64,000 nucleotides of DNA from Reticulitermes lucifugus (GCA_026260175.1 JAKCWW010000690.1:16875-80874); one strand, 5' to 3'. Shown: positions 12,740 through 25,246, counted from the first letter of the stretch. Program-made: numbers and translations. Notes: a model not told the origin generated them from the letters alone.

Positions 12740-14090
12740 GCAGATTTGTAGTTCCCCACATGGCTGTTTTCTCCAGTTCTTTGATTTCGTGCTTTCCCGG
12801 TATGTTGCTCGGGTATTCTCTGAATGAATTTGAGATGGTTCCACTTGCCCCTATTATTACTGGTATCACTTTTTTACGTTCCACATGCGTTGTATTTCTA
12901 TTGTAAAGTCTTTACATTTTAGAATATTCTAGGCTTCTTTCTTGATCGCATTTCTCTCTCCTGAAATTGCAACATCTCCTAACATACTAGGTACATGCTC
13001 CTTTTTCATTGTCACATATTATGGTCTCCAGTTTGTTGTTAGGAATGATTCTGTTGGTCTGCATTTTTTGATTCAATAATATGGTTACCTTACCTTCATG
13101 ACTTGTTTCTACTAATTTTGGTATATGCTCATACCAGTGTTCAGTGTCGAATTTTACCCCCAGTTCCTTGTATATGGTAAAGTGTAGTTGAGCACACACT
13201 CTATCATGTCTGTTTATGTACTGTTCTATTGACAATACTGGGCATGCTGGTATAATGTGTTATATTTTCTCGTCAAATTTTTTATAGATTCTGCATTTGC
13301 TATCTGTTTCTATTTGTAATATTTTTGTTGCATAATATTTTGTTTGTAATGCCTGATCTTGTGTCGCTGTTATTTGACTTCCAGTTTCTGCTTTCACATC
13401 TCTCCTCGACAGCCATAAGAATGTGTCTATTTCACTAATAAGCTGTTTATCTATACTACTAAAATAGTGGCCATGCTTTAATTTATTCTTCCATTCTTTC
13501 TTTAACGACTCTCCTAATCTTGCTTTTATGTGTTGTATGCCTTCATTGTTTGTTCCATTATTTTCATTTTATTTTTAATTCTTCTACAAATTTTGCTGTT
13601 GTAGTGTTGAATTCATATTTGGCTCATTGCTTTCGTGGCTTTTAACAATGTTTACAAACTAGTCTTCTTTATGTTTTGTGTCCAGATATTCTGCAATATT
13701 GATTACCTGTGCTTTGTCTGTCGCTTCAATTTGTAACAACCCTCTTCCTCCTCCTTTCCGTTTCACATATAGCCTATCTATATCAGGTTTTGGTTGATGC
13801 ATTCTATACATTTTTAGTATCATTCTAGTTTTCATATCTATTTTTTATTTCTTCTGAACTCCAATTAATTATACCAGAACTCTCTTTTAATACTGGGACG
13901 GCTAATGATCCAATTGCTGTAATTTTATTCTTGGCATGCAACTCGGATTTCAATGTCATTCTAAATCTCACCCTGTGTCGTGTCGACAAATTCATATTTG
14001 GAATATAATCTTCTGGATCATGAGAAGGTTTAGATTTGTAGATGTTTAGCAACTTATAGGAGAAATCTGATGTCTTAAAACTCTACCCTG
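12740..14090 (-). mobile_element. R4/Dong-like LINE, 3' part with REL-endonuclease region
   Basis: On the minus strand the order is: a C-terminal reverse transcriptase stretch (about 14050-13825), a KCR...H..ACPVL zinc-knuckle region (about 13300-13230), EQYINRHDRVCAQLHF, HWYEHIPKLVETSHEGKVTI and NRIIPNNKLETIICDNEKG, and a last segment with NIPGKHEIKELEKTA (about 12830-12770). LINEs of the R2/R4/Dong type end in a CCHC knuckle followed by a restriction-like endonuclease with a PD...D motif. Here the knuckle has lost one Cys, and the PD pair reads LE. Stops and frame changes break it throughout, so it is inactive. The clade is inferred from this tail architecture; the rest of the element is absent or unrecognisable. 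Confidence 0.72.
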
Positions 14091-15185
14091 CCGTGGTGTC
14101 TTAATCCAGAAAACAATAATGAATTTTCACCATCGTAAATACCTTAGATCTAAAATGAAGAGATTCATCAGTTTTTACGACGACACAAGTGCGGAAATAA
14201 TAACGAAATCCGTCACGAGCTTCTTTCAAAAGAATTCCAGTGGATCATTACAAATAAAATGAAATCCTTCTAACCATATTAAATACAGACTCCTTAAATA
14301 GAACCTTTGTCGAAATCTGCTTACTGTTTGAAACCTGAAACAAACTAACAGTCATCCAGTCATCTATTTCCTACAAAACAGACATTCAGTTAGGTTTGAG
14401 CGTCTTGAAAATTAGGCTTAGCATATGAAAAAATGAGAAGCATAAGAAATTTGATTTCAAAATTCAAATAATGGCAACATGTATTTATGTGTAGATACAA
14501 ATATACGACCTGACCGTATGTTGTTCAATTTAGGCAAGTGTGGCAAAAATGATCTACTTTAAATGAGAAATATTGTACTAAACATGGAACAATGTCTCAC
14601 TTGTCTATCCTGTTTCTCAGAAAGAGTCTTACTCTACACCAAATCTTCCGTGTACAAATAGACCTTGAAACCGTTTAGATACTCCAGCCTTTGAAAATGA
14701 TTTTGAGCCTTTCCAAATGAATGTGTATACTTTTCCATTGAGAAATGCTTCTTTTCTCACAAATCCTGGGGTCAGCAGCCCTGAACGAGGAGTTTTTCCT
14801 AAACACGTTTAAGTAATAAGTAATAAGTTCACAATTACTTGCTTTTATTTCTTTATTTTCAGTTCTAATACGAAATGTTCAGAATTAATTTTACTCTTCT
14901 CCGATTTCATTGCCACGTAGTTCCATCCACACCTGAAATAAGTATCGTACAGTGGGAAGAGCCTGTATATCCTTGTTGATAGAAGCTTGTGTCCTGTTTT
15001 ATCAGTAATCATTTCATAATTGTTTCCACTTCAAGATCTTCTTTAAATATGTTACCACCAAATGTTTTAACTCTGGAAACATAGACAATTGACTGGCGAT
15101 AAATTATTTGATCTAATCACAGTTAGTGTTTATTGTTTAGTAACGAAATTACAGGCTATGTGATGTCATTTTCCGAAAAAGCGGC
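14091..15185. other. Intergenic, no gene recognised
   Basis: AT-rich, with many stops in all frames. Nothing was recognised. Confidence 0.4.
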
Positions 15186-15189
15186 ATAA

Positions 15190-15269
15190 ACAGGGCATAC
15201 ACAAAAGAATGGTGCGGTTTTAATAGTGTTCACTATTAAAACCGCACCATTCTTTTGTGTATGCCCTGT
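15190..15269. repeat. Perfect 39-bp foldback with 2-nt centre
   Basis: The arms 15190-15228 and 15231-15269 are exact reverse complements around TT. The outer ends read ACAGGGCATACAC and the inner ends TTTTAATAGTG. Single-stranded, it would form one long unbroken hairpin. Confidence 0.95.
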
Positions 15270-16380
15270 ATTAGAACAGACCATAAACTCTTTCTTCCAC
15301 ATTATTCTATATTTCGTCAAAATTTTATTCTACGCCATATTAATTTGTGGCAGCATTCGACAAAGTAAGAAATAAACATTTAATACTATGTCTAAGAATT
15401 TGGGTGAAGAACAGAAAGCTTCTGACTACAAAGTAAGAAATTAGTATTTTATGTGTTATTATACAGAAACCCGGGTGGGCTATCCTGAAAACTCTAATGA
15501 AATTTCGGATTCAACAAAAGTGAGTAATTTCTGGAGCAGCTGATTTGCAGGCAGAAGGTTAGGCCTATATCGTTAATATTACTAATTTGTAGTTTCTGTC
15601 CTATTTTCCTTTCATCGTTTTCTTTATTTCACGTCGAAAGAAAATCCAGCTCCTTTCTTTTCTTCTTTTTCAAGCAGGTTTTCACTCAGCTACATTTTAA
15701 CCAAGATACTTAATTCCTTCCAGGCATCATATATTAAACACTATATGGTTTCGTAAATAATTTACTAGGTTTAAAATTGCCATATAAATATGTTAACGTC
15801 TGTAAACTAAAGAAGGTACTGACGAAGTTTTACACACACGTGCACACGTACAGTGCTTCTGCTTGGCAGGGAGAATAAACCCTTCGCAACAAGGGTAAGG
15901 TTATCTGCAGAGGATTCATGGATGGTTTATAGCAGGCTATATCTAGCGAAAATTAGAAGGCATGTATGAGGCCGTAAAGGGTAATTCCCCTTGCAATGGG
16001 GTGAAAGCTTTCGCTTTAGCCTTTATGTATATATTATGCACTTATATGAAATAACATGTGTTCAAGCTCACAAGAAAGCATGCCAAATATAGAATGTAGC
16101 CGGACTTATATTGAAGTGGATATGCTTTCAATACTTGCATAGACAACGGGACTGCTAGAACTCAGTATGGATATTCGAAGCCATCTGAAAACAATAGACC
16201 AAGAAATAAGCATTAATATTAAAACTTTTTTTATAAGAAAATATCACAGCAGGACGTAGTTTCAACACTATTTCAACACTGTTTTTAACTTATGAACGAG
16301 TGTTTTTATGCTCTAAAATAGTGCATAATTTTACAAGTGTCATCAACAGATCCAGCATTTGAAAAGCAGTTTTTATAAGG
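15270..16380. other. Intergenic, no gene recognised
   Basis: AT-rich with no coding signal. A CAATGGGGTGAAAGC-type stretch near 16000 was not identified. Confidence 0.35.
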
Positions 16381-16384
16381 AAAA

Positions 16385-16427
16385 CCCCTGATGATGGCCC
16401 ATAAAGAGCTGAAACGCGTGTAGGGTT
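16385..16427 (+). ncRNA. Hammerhead-like hairpin motif (degenerate stem)
   Basis: It reads CTGATGA-T, then GGCCC, loop ATAAA, GAGCT, then GAAAC and GCGTGTAGGGTTAAA. The stem has one mismatch and one wobble. The sequence after GAAAC (GTAGGGTTAAA, then TTTGTGCATTTTTTGGTGT about 45 nt on) parallels the copy in the inverted repeat at 18847-18922, so the two belong to one repeat family. Confidence 0.5.
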
Positions 16428-16429
16428 AA

Positions 16430-17400
16430 AATCATGATAAGGAGCTAATTTTCACCTTTATTAATTTGTGCATTTTTTGGTGTATATCTTAAAAAAAACT
16501 ATAGAAGACTTTGATTTTCTAATCCCCACTGTCAGCAACCGCCAAAGTAAGTAACAGTTGTGCTTGACTAATTCATAAACTTAACGTTGACAATTTTTAA
16601 GTACTCATAATTTACCAAAGACGCAAGAGCTAAGACTTAACACATATTGAAACCAAGGCGTCAAAGTTTCTAAACACGGACCAATCAGAGATTAAAACAC
16701 CCCCACAAATGAGTATTGTTAAAACAAAGACCGGACGTTCCAGCAGCGTAAAAGAACCAATCGTAATCTGTTAGATTCGTGAGAACATCACAGTGAGTTC
16801 TCAAAAGAAAGTTAAAGCATCTCCTTACGGACAGGAAACAGTTCTCAAACAGTCGCGTCCCAGAGTAGACAGTTCAAGTGATTATATCATCATCATCAGC
16901 CTCATAATCATCATTACGTAGTCTGTCTTACGAGAAGTCCATAGCCTCTTCTAAAGCTAGTTCTTAACAGAGTGCGATTCCGTGTTTCCCCTTTCAGTTT
17001 CCCGTTTCCTTTCCCGCATAAATAAAATACTATCTTTAACAACCCTTTTCGCTGAAATTCAGCAGTAAATGTACTTATAAATTAAAGTTCGTGAAAAAAG
17101 ATTTACAAATAATTCTAGAAAGAGAAACGAGTTTTAAAAATTGCTTAGCTGCACCTGATTTGCTAAAGCACGCCCGTTCCCCGAAGAGGGCTCATTCACG
17201 GACAAAGCGGGACCCAGCAACAAAAGCTGCTCCACATTTCAGAGTGCATAATAATATCTTGAAGAATCACAAAGCTTTACTTATAACAAAAAGCATTCGA
17301 GTGCGAAAAGACAGATTGTTTTATATTATAAATAACCCTTTGTAATTGTTACATAAAAAGTTTCTCCGTATTGTTCTTTGAATTTTTAATGACCATCCTT
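16430..17400. other. Intergenic, no gene recognised
   Basis: A short open frame at 17091-17345 is Lys/Arg-rich but shows no known domain. A small ATC microsatellite sits near 16886. Confidence 0.35.
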
Positions 17401-17590
17401 GAAACTATGTAAGTTACGTAATATTTGAGTTTTTCATGGCGATGACAATGAATATTACGGTCTCCTGGCGTGTTGTGCCATTTAGTCTAGTAGATAGCAA
17501 ATTTTACGAAGTCACATCCCAGAATACTGTAATCTTTATATATATTAGACATCCATTTCATCGAAACGTCTGCTGATTGTCTAGCAAGAT
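17401..17590. repeat. Dispersed repeat, copy 1
   Basis: GTAATATTTGAGTTTTTCAT at 17420 parallels GTAATATTTGAGTTTCTCAT at 52027. Both go on to a GGTCTCCTGGCGTGTTGTGCC-like and a GTCTTCCATAACATGATGCC-like segment respectively. The two copies are diverged members of one family, of unknown class. Confidence 0.5.
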
Positions 17591-17599
17591 GTGATAGGA

Positions 17600-18175
17600 A
17601 GCTATTATGGTCTATTTTGAGCGTTTTTCTTCATGAACAGTGTAAAAAAGAGTACAACGTGAAGCAGTATAACCGGGATTCAAATCTTTGACTTCGCCGA
17701 GTAGGAAACAACACTGCTGTGGGATTCCTGACGAGCTGAGATACTGTTAGCTACTGTAGATAGACGCTGCTCCATGGAATCATTTCATCCCACCAAGTGA
17801 ATTGGTAGGTATGTTATTTAGTGAACTGTTTGTTTGGTTGCTGAAATGTGTTATTACTGCACAAAAATTCAATGGTTTTGATCGTAGGCGCATAGTTTTA
17901 TTTCTTGCTTTCTTAAAGCACGCTGGTGTTTGCACAGAGTGTCCCGTATAAGACGCAACCCAAATATCATACAAGTATAAATACTGAAACAAGCATAAAA
18001 GAAGCCGCTCCCCTTTACAGTGGACACTTCCACCATTTACTGAATCGTTCAGCACAGGCTCACTGCCATGCTTCAGTTTTGTTGTCTACCAGTTTCGAGG
18101 TGATTCTGTATTCGACAACACGTTTCTTTTCACAAGAAGGGGATTACATGTTGGACAACTGGACAACTTGCTTTT
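17600..18175. other. No gene recognised
   Basis: Open frames on both strands (17926-18180 plus, 18055-17780 minus) overlap each other, and neither shows a known motif. The plus-strand sequence just before 18180 could be the upstream part of the transposase scrap that follows. Confidence 0.35.
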
Positions 18176-18179
18176 TATG

Positions 18180-18423
18180 AACGAAGCACAGTCCCACTTG
18201 GATGGATACATTACTAGTCAAAAGAGTAGAATGGAGTGCTGAAAACCCACATGCACATCATGGAAATCTTCTGCATTTGTTAAAGACTGGTGTTTCGTGC
18301 TCAGTATCTCGAAAACGAAAAGTAGGACCATTGTTCTTTGAAGAGAAAATTACTGCCAAAAATTATCCAAATATTTTGACTCAATTCATTGCTTTTCTGG
18401 AAGAGAATAAATGGGATCGCTGA
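18180..18423 (+). pseudogene. IS630/Tc1-mariner-type DDE transposase fragment
   Basis: Two frames joined by a shift read HLDGYITSQKSR, then WSAENPHAHHGNLLHLLKTG and KVGPLFFEEKITAKNYPNIL. This matches the middle of the DDE domain in a very common arthropod transposase family, where the usual pattern is FHLDGYVNSQN..WS.ENPH, GPIFFEETI, Y..ILTQFI. It stops at TGA (18421) just before the expected QQDGA motif that carries the second catalytic Asp. Only about 80 codons remain, and the copy is inactive. Confidence 0.72.
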
Positions 18424-18720
18424 ATATTCACTTAAGTTTCGTTACATTCTTAATTTGTATTTTTATTACACTAAATTTACTAAATTTAAATCATAACCCT
18501 CCAACTTCCATTGTTGTAGATATTTAATTCACAATTCGACATTGATACCTGATTCCCGAAGCATACACGACACTGTCTTATATCTGAACACTGCCTTAAA
18601 ACCTACATTACTTTAACGATTCTAAGCCATAATTTTGTACGTATAGTGCATATAAAGGCCTGGTACTTGTAGGTTTTTATATTTGATTTTATGTTTGATG
18701 TGAATATCTGTAACAAATGA

Positions 18721-18922
18721 TTAAACCAACAAATGCACTATCTTGACCACTTTTATTGTAGCCTATGTCCCTTTAACCCTACACGTGTTTCGGAACTTTA
18801 TAGTTCCATCTTCGGGGGTTACCATGTACTACTAAATTAATCACATGTTCCGAAACACGTGTAGGGTTAAAGGGACATAGGCTACAATAAAAGTGGTCAA
18901 GATAGTGCATTTGTTGGTTTAA
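18721..18922. repeat. Perfect 76-bp inverted repeat with 50-nt spacer
   Basis: Arms 18721-18796 and 18847-18922 are exact reverse complements. Both inner ends read GTTCCGAAACACGTGTAGGG toward the outside, so the left arm completes a hairpin motif with the spacer while the right arm carries only its second half. The outer ends read GTGCATTTGTTGGTTTAA. Perfect identity implies a recent event or sequence homogenisation. Confidence 0.95.
18779..18818 (-). ncRNA. Hammerhead-like hairpin motif
   Basis: On the minus strand it reads CCGAAGA-T, GGAACT, loop ATAA, AGTTCC, GAAA, then the palindrome ACACGTGT and A. The 6-bp stem pairs perfectly. The first box is CCGAAGA rather than the hammerhead CUGANGA, one change. 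Confidence 0.55.
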
Positions 18923-19040
18923 TTATTTGATTTAAAAAATGAACGGTGGTAATAGTGTGAAATCTGTAACAAAATTGAGATCTCAGCCTGAGCAACTACA
19001 AATTTCAGTTGCAAAGTTTTATTTTTTTTCCTTATACATA

Positions 19041-19080
19041 GCCCGATAGTGGCTTTTTGATAGCCGAAATATGTACATGT
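19041..19080 (+). ncRNA. Hammerhead-like hairpin motif (degenerate box)
   Basis: It reads CCGATAG-T, GGCT, loop, AGCC, GAAA, TATGTACATGT. The 4-bp stem pairs, but the first box is decayed. Confidence 0.4.
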
Positions 19081-19199
19081 TTCTGGCTTTATACAATACA
19101 GCGTACGTTTTGTTTGACGGATACAATATTTGGTTCTGTTTTTGGCGTTCACAAGACAAAGGGCTGAATCACCTTAAGACTGGTTAATTTCATCCTTAC

Positions 19200-20660
19200 A
19201 GTTCAACTTGTCTCAAACTTGTTATAATTATTATCAAAACCGACAGGCTTGCCTGGTTGAAGTATAATTATATACGATTATATCAAAACGCAACCTACGA
19301 AATTCTGGAAATATTTTTCTGCAGTTACAAAGAATAATTTATCTTCCATTCAATTACACAATGGAATGATTTACTTGATTCAGGTAATGTGGCTGAAATT
19401 TTGCTAAGAATTTTTACAAGATTTACGATAATATTTGTCCAGAGTGTTAGCCCTGTTTCCGTCTCTTTATCTTGATTCCTTACCTTTAACACGTGTTGAT
19501 GATTTTGACATCCACAAAGCCATTAAAATATCAACCAAATTGGCCGGACTTGATAAAATTCCTGTTTTTATCCCATTTCAATATCTGGCAATTTTAGTGC
19601 CTGTGTTCAAACACATCTTCAATCTCAGTGCTTCTCAGCAGCGCGTTCTGACGCAATAGAAGCCTATTTATAAGAAATTCAGTCGTATGTCTGTTGAAAA
19701 TGGGAGACCTATGTCTCTACTCAATAATCTTTCAAAATTTTCGAAACTTTTATGCATGGCCATTTTCCCCATGTGTTTATTCAACGCATTAAGATTTCTT
19801 GTGTGCACTTCATTACATTTATTAACGATATCGGTAACTCTGATAAATATATATTCCAGGCATCTTTTATTTGCTGACGATATCAAACTTTCTTGCCATA
19901 AACTTTGTATGTAACTATAAACACATAAAGCTGATATTGACTCCATAAGCGATTTGTATGCTGCTAACTGTATGAAACGTAATACGGATAAAACCAGAGT
20001 CTTTACCTTTTCTAGAAAAATTTATACAATTGCCTATAATTACGTATATTGTAAGAAAAGTGTAAATTTTACCGAATCCATTAGAAATCTGAGAGGTTTT
20101 TTTATTATTCTAAACTCCTTTTTCCATCATATGTAGAATATATTTTCTCAGTCACTTAAATTGTTAGGACTCCTGCGCACTTTGACCTATTCCTTCCCTA
20201 CTATTGACTCTTTGTTACTGTTATGCTGTACGTTAGTTAGACCTAAGCTAGCATATGCCTCATTTGTTTGTAATGAAGTTACGAAAACTTGTATCAATAA
20301 GATTAAACGCATTTGGCGAAGGTCCGCTTTTTAATTCCATGCAGTTATGCGTTGAGCGTGTAAAGTTACAAACTGCACAACGTAAAAAGACAATATCCTC
20401 ATGCTCTTTTGTATCAGTTATTTTGTGATCGAAATTTTTTACTCCTTTTTTGGATAGTGAAAATCTCGTTCCATCTCGTCATATCAGCAACCCACGCCCT
20501 TTAGTGAATCACGAAAAATTGTCTTTATTTTTATATGTCAAACGGCTGCAAGTTTAGAACACAGTAATACACATACTTTTATTAAATAAATTAAAACCCA
20601 ACAAGCAAATTATTTTAATTCTTTCCGTCTCCAAAACTTCTATTAATTTTACACAGTAAT
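19200..20660 (+). mobile_element. Decayed LINE reverse transcriptase (jockey/CR1-like group)
   Basis: Pieces in order across several frames: KTDRLAWLKYNYIRLYQN (about 19240), FDIHKAIKISTKLAGLDKIP (about 19505), VPVFKHIFNLSASQ (about 19600), RPMSLLNNLSKFSKLL (about 19707), HLLFADDIKLSCH (about 19860) and MKRNTDKTRVFTFSRK (about 19972). The last pieces correspond to TYSFPTIDSLL and LVRPKLAYASFVCN (about 20190-20270). This is the standard order of a non-LTR reverse transcriptase, with the FADD catalytic pair still present. The palm region between RPISLLNN and FADD is shortened, so an internal deletion has occurred. It has many stops and frame changes. The clade is not certain. Confidence 0.8.
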
Positions 20661-20908
20661 GTGTCATGTCTTGTACGTCTATACATTTCAATCGTTAAAT
20701 TCCACTTTACAAAAACATAAATTGAATTGTACTTACACGAGTCAATGTCATCGGACTGAGGTGTCAATCTTACAAACCTGGATAAGTATTAACATATTTT
20801 TCAAATTCAATGGTTAAAATCGTAAAAAACCTTAAAATATTGGCAAAACTTCCCAGACGTGTATCTTCGTAGGTTATGACTACGCGCGTTTTGTAGAAGA
20901 AAGAGTGG

Positions 20909-20945
20909 CCTGAAGATGACAGTTTAACGGTCGAAACATTACGAG
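20909..20945 (+). ncRNA. Hammerhead-like hairpin motif
   Basis: It reads CTGAAGA-T, GAC, loop AGTTTAACG, GTC, GAAAC, ATTACG. The box and GAAAC are intact, the stem is only 3 bp, and the palindrome after GAAA is lost. Confidence 0.45.
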
Positions 20946-20949
20946 ACTT

Positions 20950-22380
20950 GGCAAATTATTATCTATAGTTGAAAAATTTATGGAAAAGGAAATAAAGTAA
21001 TATAGCTTTCTGCTTGGTATATAGAAGCAACGCGATGAGTAACATCAAGTTTAAACCAAGACACATAAACAGATTTTCAGCTAGTATTTCATGCACGGAT
21101 ATTTGATGCGAATTATTGTCTTAAATTAATTACATTTCTTTTAATATATTTCTTTAAAATTTTACCATTTATATTACTGTTTCTTGTAATTAGTTCCTAA
21201 AGAAACACTGTTAAGACAGCACATTTATAAACATAAGCTCTATTATTGATATTACTGGGTCAGCTATAAATCGAATATGTTTGCTTATGCGTGTTGGTTT
21301 ATGCAATATATGTTTATTTATTGTGTACTAATGTTATACTTGGTAATTGTCTGTTAAACTAAGAAGTTAATAAAGATAATTTCATTTATTCAATAAATTG
21401 CAGGGTAAGTTTTCCATAAACCCTTTTCAAATTACGTGGCTAAGAATTAGTATTTTTAATATTACTATTATTATAGTTATTGGATTATTTATATATTCTG
21501 TCATTCCGACTCCATATTACTGTGGTGATATATTATCTATTAAATATACTTTTCATGGAATTCCGTTGTTCTCATTAAAATCATTTTATTGTTTCTTCCA
21601 TTTAACTTTGGCCTTTAATTAATTGTGAGGCAATATTTCCCTTATTTCTGTCCTGGCTTTGCTATTAATTTAATTTTATGGATATTGGTCCTGCTCTTTG
21701 CACGTGTTGTGACTTGTTTCAATTCGCCTTTAATGAGTTTTCTTTGTGTGTTCTTTCTGTGGTATTGTCTTTTATGTTCCTGTTATTGGCTATACAAGTA
21801 TGTCTGATGTGCCAGCGCATTAATAATCAAGAACTGAATACACTTGAATGTAATTGAACTGAATATAATTTAAATTCACTAGTCTTATCACAACATTAAA
21901 TATTTGTTTTTCAGACTTCTGGCTTTATTTCTGTCATTTTCCCTTTTCATCTGTTAATTGTAATATTTTCCTCTGGCACATATTTTTTATTAAAACGTCC
22001 TTATATTTTCTCCTTTAAATTTACTTACATTTCCTTTTCGTGCAGTGCTTACCTGCAATAGGCGTTACGGTATTTGTCTAGCACATTAAAAGAGGAAGTA
22101 TGATGACGATGATGATGATTATTATTATATTCATAATTTAAAGTGGTTAACATTAATCTAAATTTTGTGAAAGTTACGAAAAAATTAATTTTACGATTCT
22201 TATTCCATGTTTTATACACGTAAATGCACGTGCTGTGTCGTTCTCCCATGTCTAGCAGAACTGATTTCTAAATATTCTGATATGATAGTTGCTGCCTTAC
22301 TGATAACTAACACAACACCCCCTGTGATCAATGGAGATTTTTTAAATCCTTCCTTCATTTGTTTAAAGTTTTATTTCCGG
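20950..22380. other. AT-rich intergenic, no gene recognised
   Basis: It is strongly T-rich around 21390-21810, where short hydrophobic frames arise simply from T content. A TGATGATTATTAT microsatellite lies at 22095-22130. Confidence 0.4.
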
Positions 22381-22383
22381 CAT

Positions 22384-22425
22384 ATTCGTTGCTGAGCCCT
22401 GACATCATCAGGGAAAATATTCGCA
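22384..22425 (-). ncRNA. Possible decayed hammerhead-like motif
   Basis: On the minus strand CCTGATGATG is followed about 15 nt later by CAACGAATATGCCGG. The box is intact, but the stem and the GAAA are eroded, so this is only a likely relative of the other copies. Confidence 0.25.
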
Positions 22426-22918
22426 TGCAAGATAGGAATTGCTTCTTTATTTTTCATATTGCTGTTATTACTACTGAAGTGATGGCTGGTAAAAGAATGT
22501 GAATTATAGTAGTTATAATCATCAGTAATTGTGAAAATTCGAAAAATTACTGGGTCACTTTTCGCAAGAATGGAAGTTTGTTCGAGTATGTGCAACACAG
22601 CAAGGAATTGATTCTTTCGTTGTTGATGTTTACGTATGAAATATAAGGAAAAAGAGCTAAGAGATTATTCTTCAGCTGATAAACATTAGGCTGTCAAGCC
22701 TGTTTCTTTTTGAGAATCGTTTCTAAAAGATCTAATCTTTGAGACAATTAATAGTAAATTTTGCATGGGAGATCGGCCCTTAACACCGCATCTGCCTAAA
22801 CAAACAGCATGTAGTAACGCAGAAAGTATTGCCTTTGCACACAGAAAAAGAAGAATTTAACTGCAGTATTTGAGAGGCAAAGTTGGTTTTTTAATTAATT
22901 GTAATAGCCTCATATATA

Positions 22919-23150
22919 TGATCCTGGTGGCCTTGCGGTCTAAGGCGTAGGCTTGCGGCCTTTTATTGCTGGGATCGCTGGACTAAATCCCCTTGAGAGC
23001 ACGGAATTTCGTCTCTTGTGTTTTTGTATCTTGTATAGGAAGCGGTCTCTGCGGTGAGCTGATTACTCGTTCAGGCGACGTGTATGTGTCTAATTGTGTG
23101 ATCTAAGAACCTCAACAATGAGGCGGCCTAGGCTCAGTTTGTGTTGTTGC
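22919..23150 (+). mobile_element. tRNA-headed SINE
   Basis: GGTGGCCTTGCGGTCTAAGG at the start resembles a polymerase III A box. GGATCGCTGGACTAAATCC about 50 nt later takes the place of the B box. A non-tRNA body follows (GAGAGCACGGAATTTCGTCT, GGTGAGCTGATTACTCG, CTCAACAATGAGGCGGCC). It differs from the SINE at 42193. Ends are approximate and no target duplication was confirmed. Confidence 0.65.
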
Positions 23151-25245
23151 GCTACCAAAAGAGTTACACAATATCTACACTTGCCCTATTCCGCTGGTTA
23201 TCAACTATACTCTTAGCTAGTATAAAGGCCTATGCACTGCAGCGCTTCAAACAGCCGCGTTATGAAATTTTAGTTTTCAATTTGGGACACTAGTGTCGTT
23301 CCCGCATCAAAGTTTCTTGCGTCCCCTATGTTCTTCTTACCGAATGTATAAAAATAAGAATTAAGAGTGTGAGGCTTGCCTCTAATCACAGAAGGTTCGT
23401 AAAATATTTTGTGAACATTCTCTTCAGAAACTGAAATGAATACAAATACAGAGACACAACTTGGTGATAACACAAACCTATTATCTTTCTTTAAGAAAGG
23501 AAACTGCAATAAGAAGTTTTGCAGATTTAATAATTGAAGCAGGTCATACTGCATTACAGGAAACACTTCAACTACCTTTTATTAAGAAATTCAGAACGCC
23601 CGTTTTCGTAATATCTTTTTTGTTACGTCACAAATGTCGCCCAGCTGTTTCAAGCTTTAACAGAGGTACTTAACCCAGTTGTAAAGAGCCATGTTCAAAA
23701 ATACTGTAGAATCTAGTTTCGATTACTTTTCTGTAAACTTCTATAATTCGGCGTACAGCAGTTTCAAGACATTTTAGAACTGTCGGTAGCCCTGCAAGCT
23801 CCAACTGTTATGTGTTCAGGTCATTATCAAGAGCCAGCAGGGATCCAATGGATTTTCCAATGTTAGACGAAAATTACCCACATATGGACTCGATAAAGTT
23901 CTGACGTCATATGTCGTCTATCTCCTGTTATGTAACTATCAGTTTGAGTGTAGAAACTTCCTTCAATATAGAACATCCTCAACTGACACTTAGTACATCC
24001 TTAACAGTGATGAAGGATATGGTATTTACAACCCAGATCCGTTATTTCACGAGTAGTAACAGAAGTAAATGTTGTTAAATGCCAGGTCTAAACAAGTACG
24101 GGAACATCGAACCTAATTAAAATAAAATTAAAAACCAAAGACTTGAATCAGCCATAAAGAATAACGATATTTATAGGAAATGATAGTGAAATACAGATAG
24201 ACGACTAAAAATATACCAACGCCTAAAAGGTTACGTGAAATGCCTTTCTTTTACGAACTCTGTAAAGAAATTCAGTAACCTTTAACAAACAAATGTTAAG
24301 TATTAACATATCGTAGTAGAATCGTTATATTAATTGTAGTATTTGGTACTCCGTGGGCACAATAAGCAATACAAATCCTAAAGGAAATAAGATGATTCAA
24401 GACCTTATTCAATTATTTACTTTTAACATTTTAAGTATAATAATATTACAATTTTGGCAACCATCGTAAAAGTGGTAATGAAAACGCAACATATATTTTA
24501 TAAAATGTAAAATTTGTAACTCAATTATTAACAATGAATAACGCAATTTTTGCTATACCTTTAAGATCTCAGTGGCCTGAACGTGACGAAAGCTGGTCCA
24601 AGCATGCTTCCTTAAAATAAATTAATAATAACCCAAATTAATTTTTTGCGCGCATGTAATCATTTATAATACGATTCTACTTGCTCTTTGCACGGATGTG
24701 AAAAATTGGTGCCTTACATTGAAGCACAAACCTAGAAGCAGGTATTTGCAATCAGGTTCATTAGGAAAACCTTTACAATTTAGGCGGTGTTATTGTATGC
24801 AGGCTGGGAAAAGTACAATATTGAGGAGATTCAAAACTTAGTATGTTATTATGGTTATCAAATTAAGCTGGATGAGAGAGGTGTAGCTTACATAGAAAGG
24901 ATAACAAAAGCATAGAAAAGGTTCATTGGAAATCCTGAAAGAAATAGATAACTCGGAAGACATAGCCACAAGGGGAAAACAATATTAAAAGGGATATTAA
25001 AAATATAATACAAGACAACTTGGATAAATGTATCTTGAGCAGAATGGAAACGAGTGCTAGGACCTTAAGAAGAGGATAATAAACCTGTAAGTTCTATAGA
25101 GGAGTGGAAATTTCTGAACCAGTTGCGCGACTGTTAAATTCTCAAGGACTCTGCTCCATGAAGGAAGTTCTCAGTTATAACTCCAAGTCAGGATGCTAGT
25201 ACAACGCAGATATTGATCAAACTGTACTTGCTTAATTATATTAAA
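23151..25245. other. Intergenic, no gene recognised
   Basis: Overlapping short frames at 23270-23670 show no known motif. The 24790-25130 segment is open in pieces on the plus strand, but no family was recognised. Confidence 0.35.
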
Positions 25246-25246
25246 A

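Noticed and set aside
22095-22130. GATGATGATG run as a hairpin-motif relative
   Set aside because: It is a simple trinucleotide repeat with no stem and no GAAAC.
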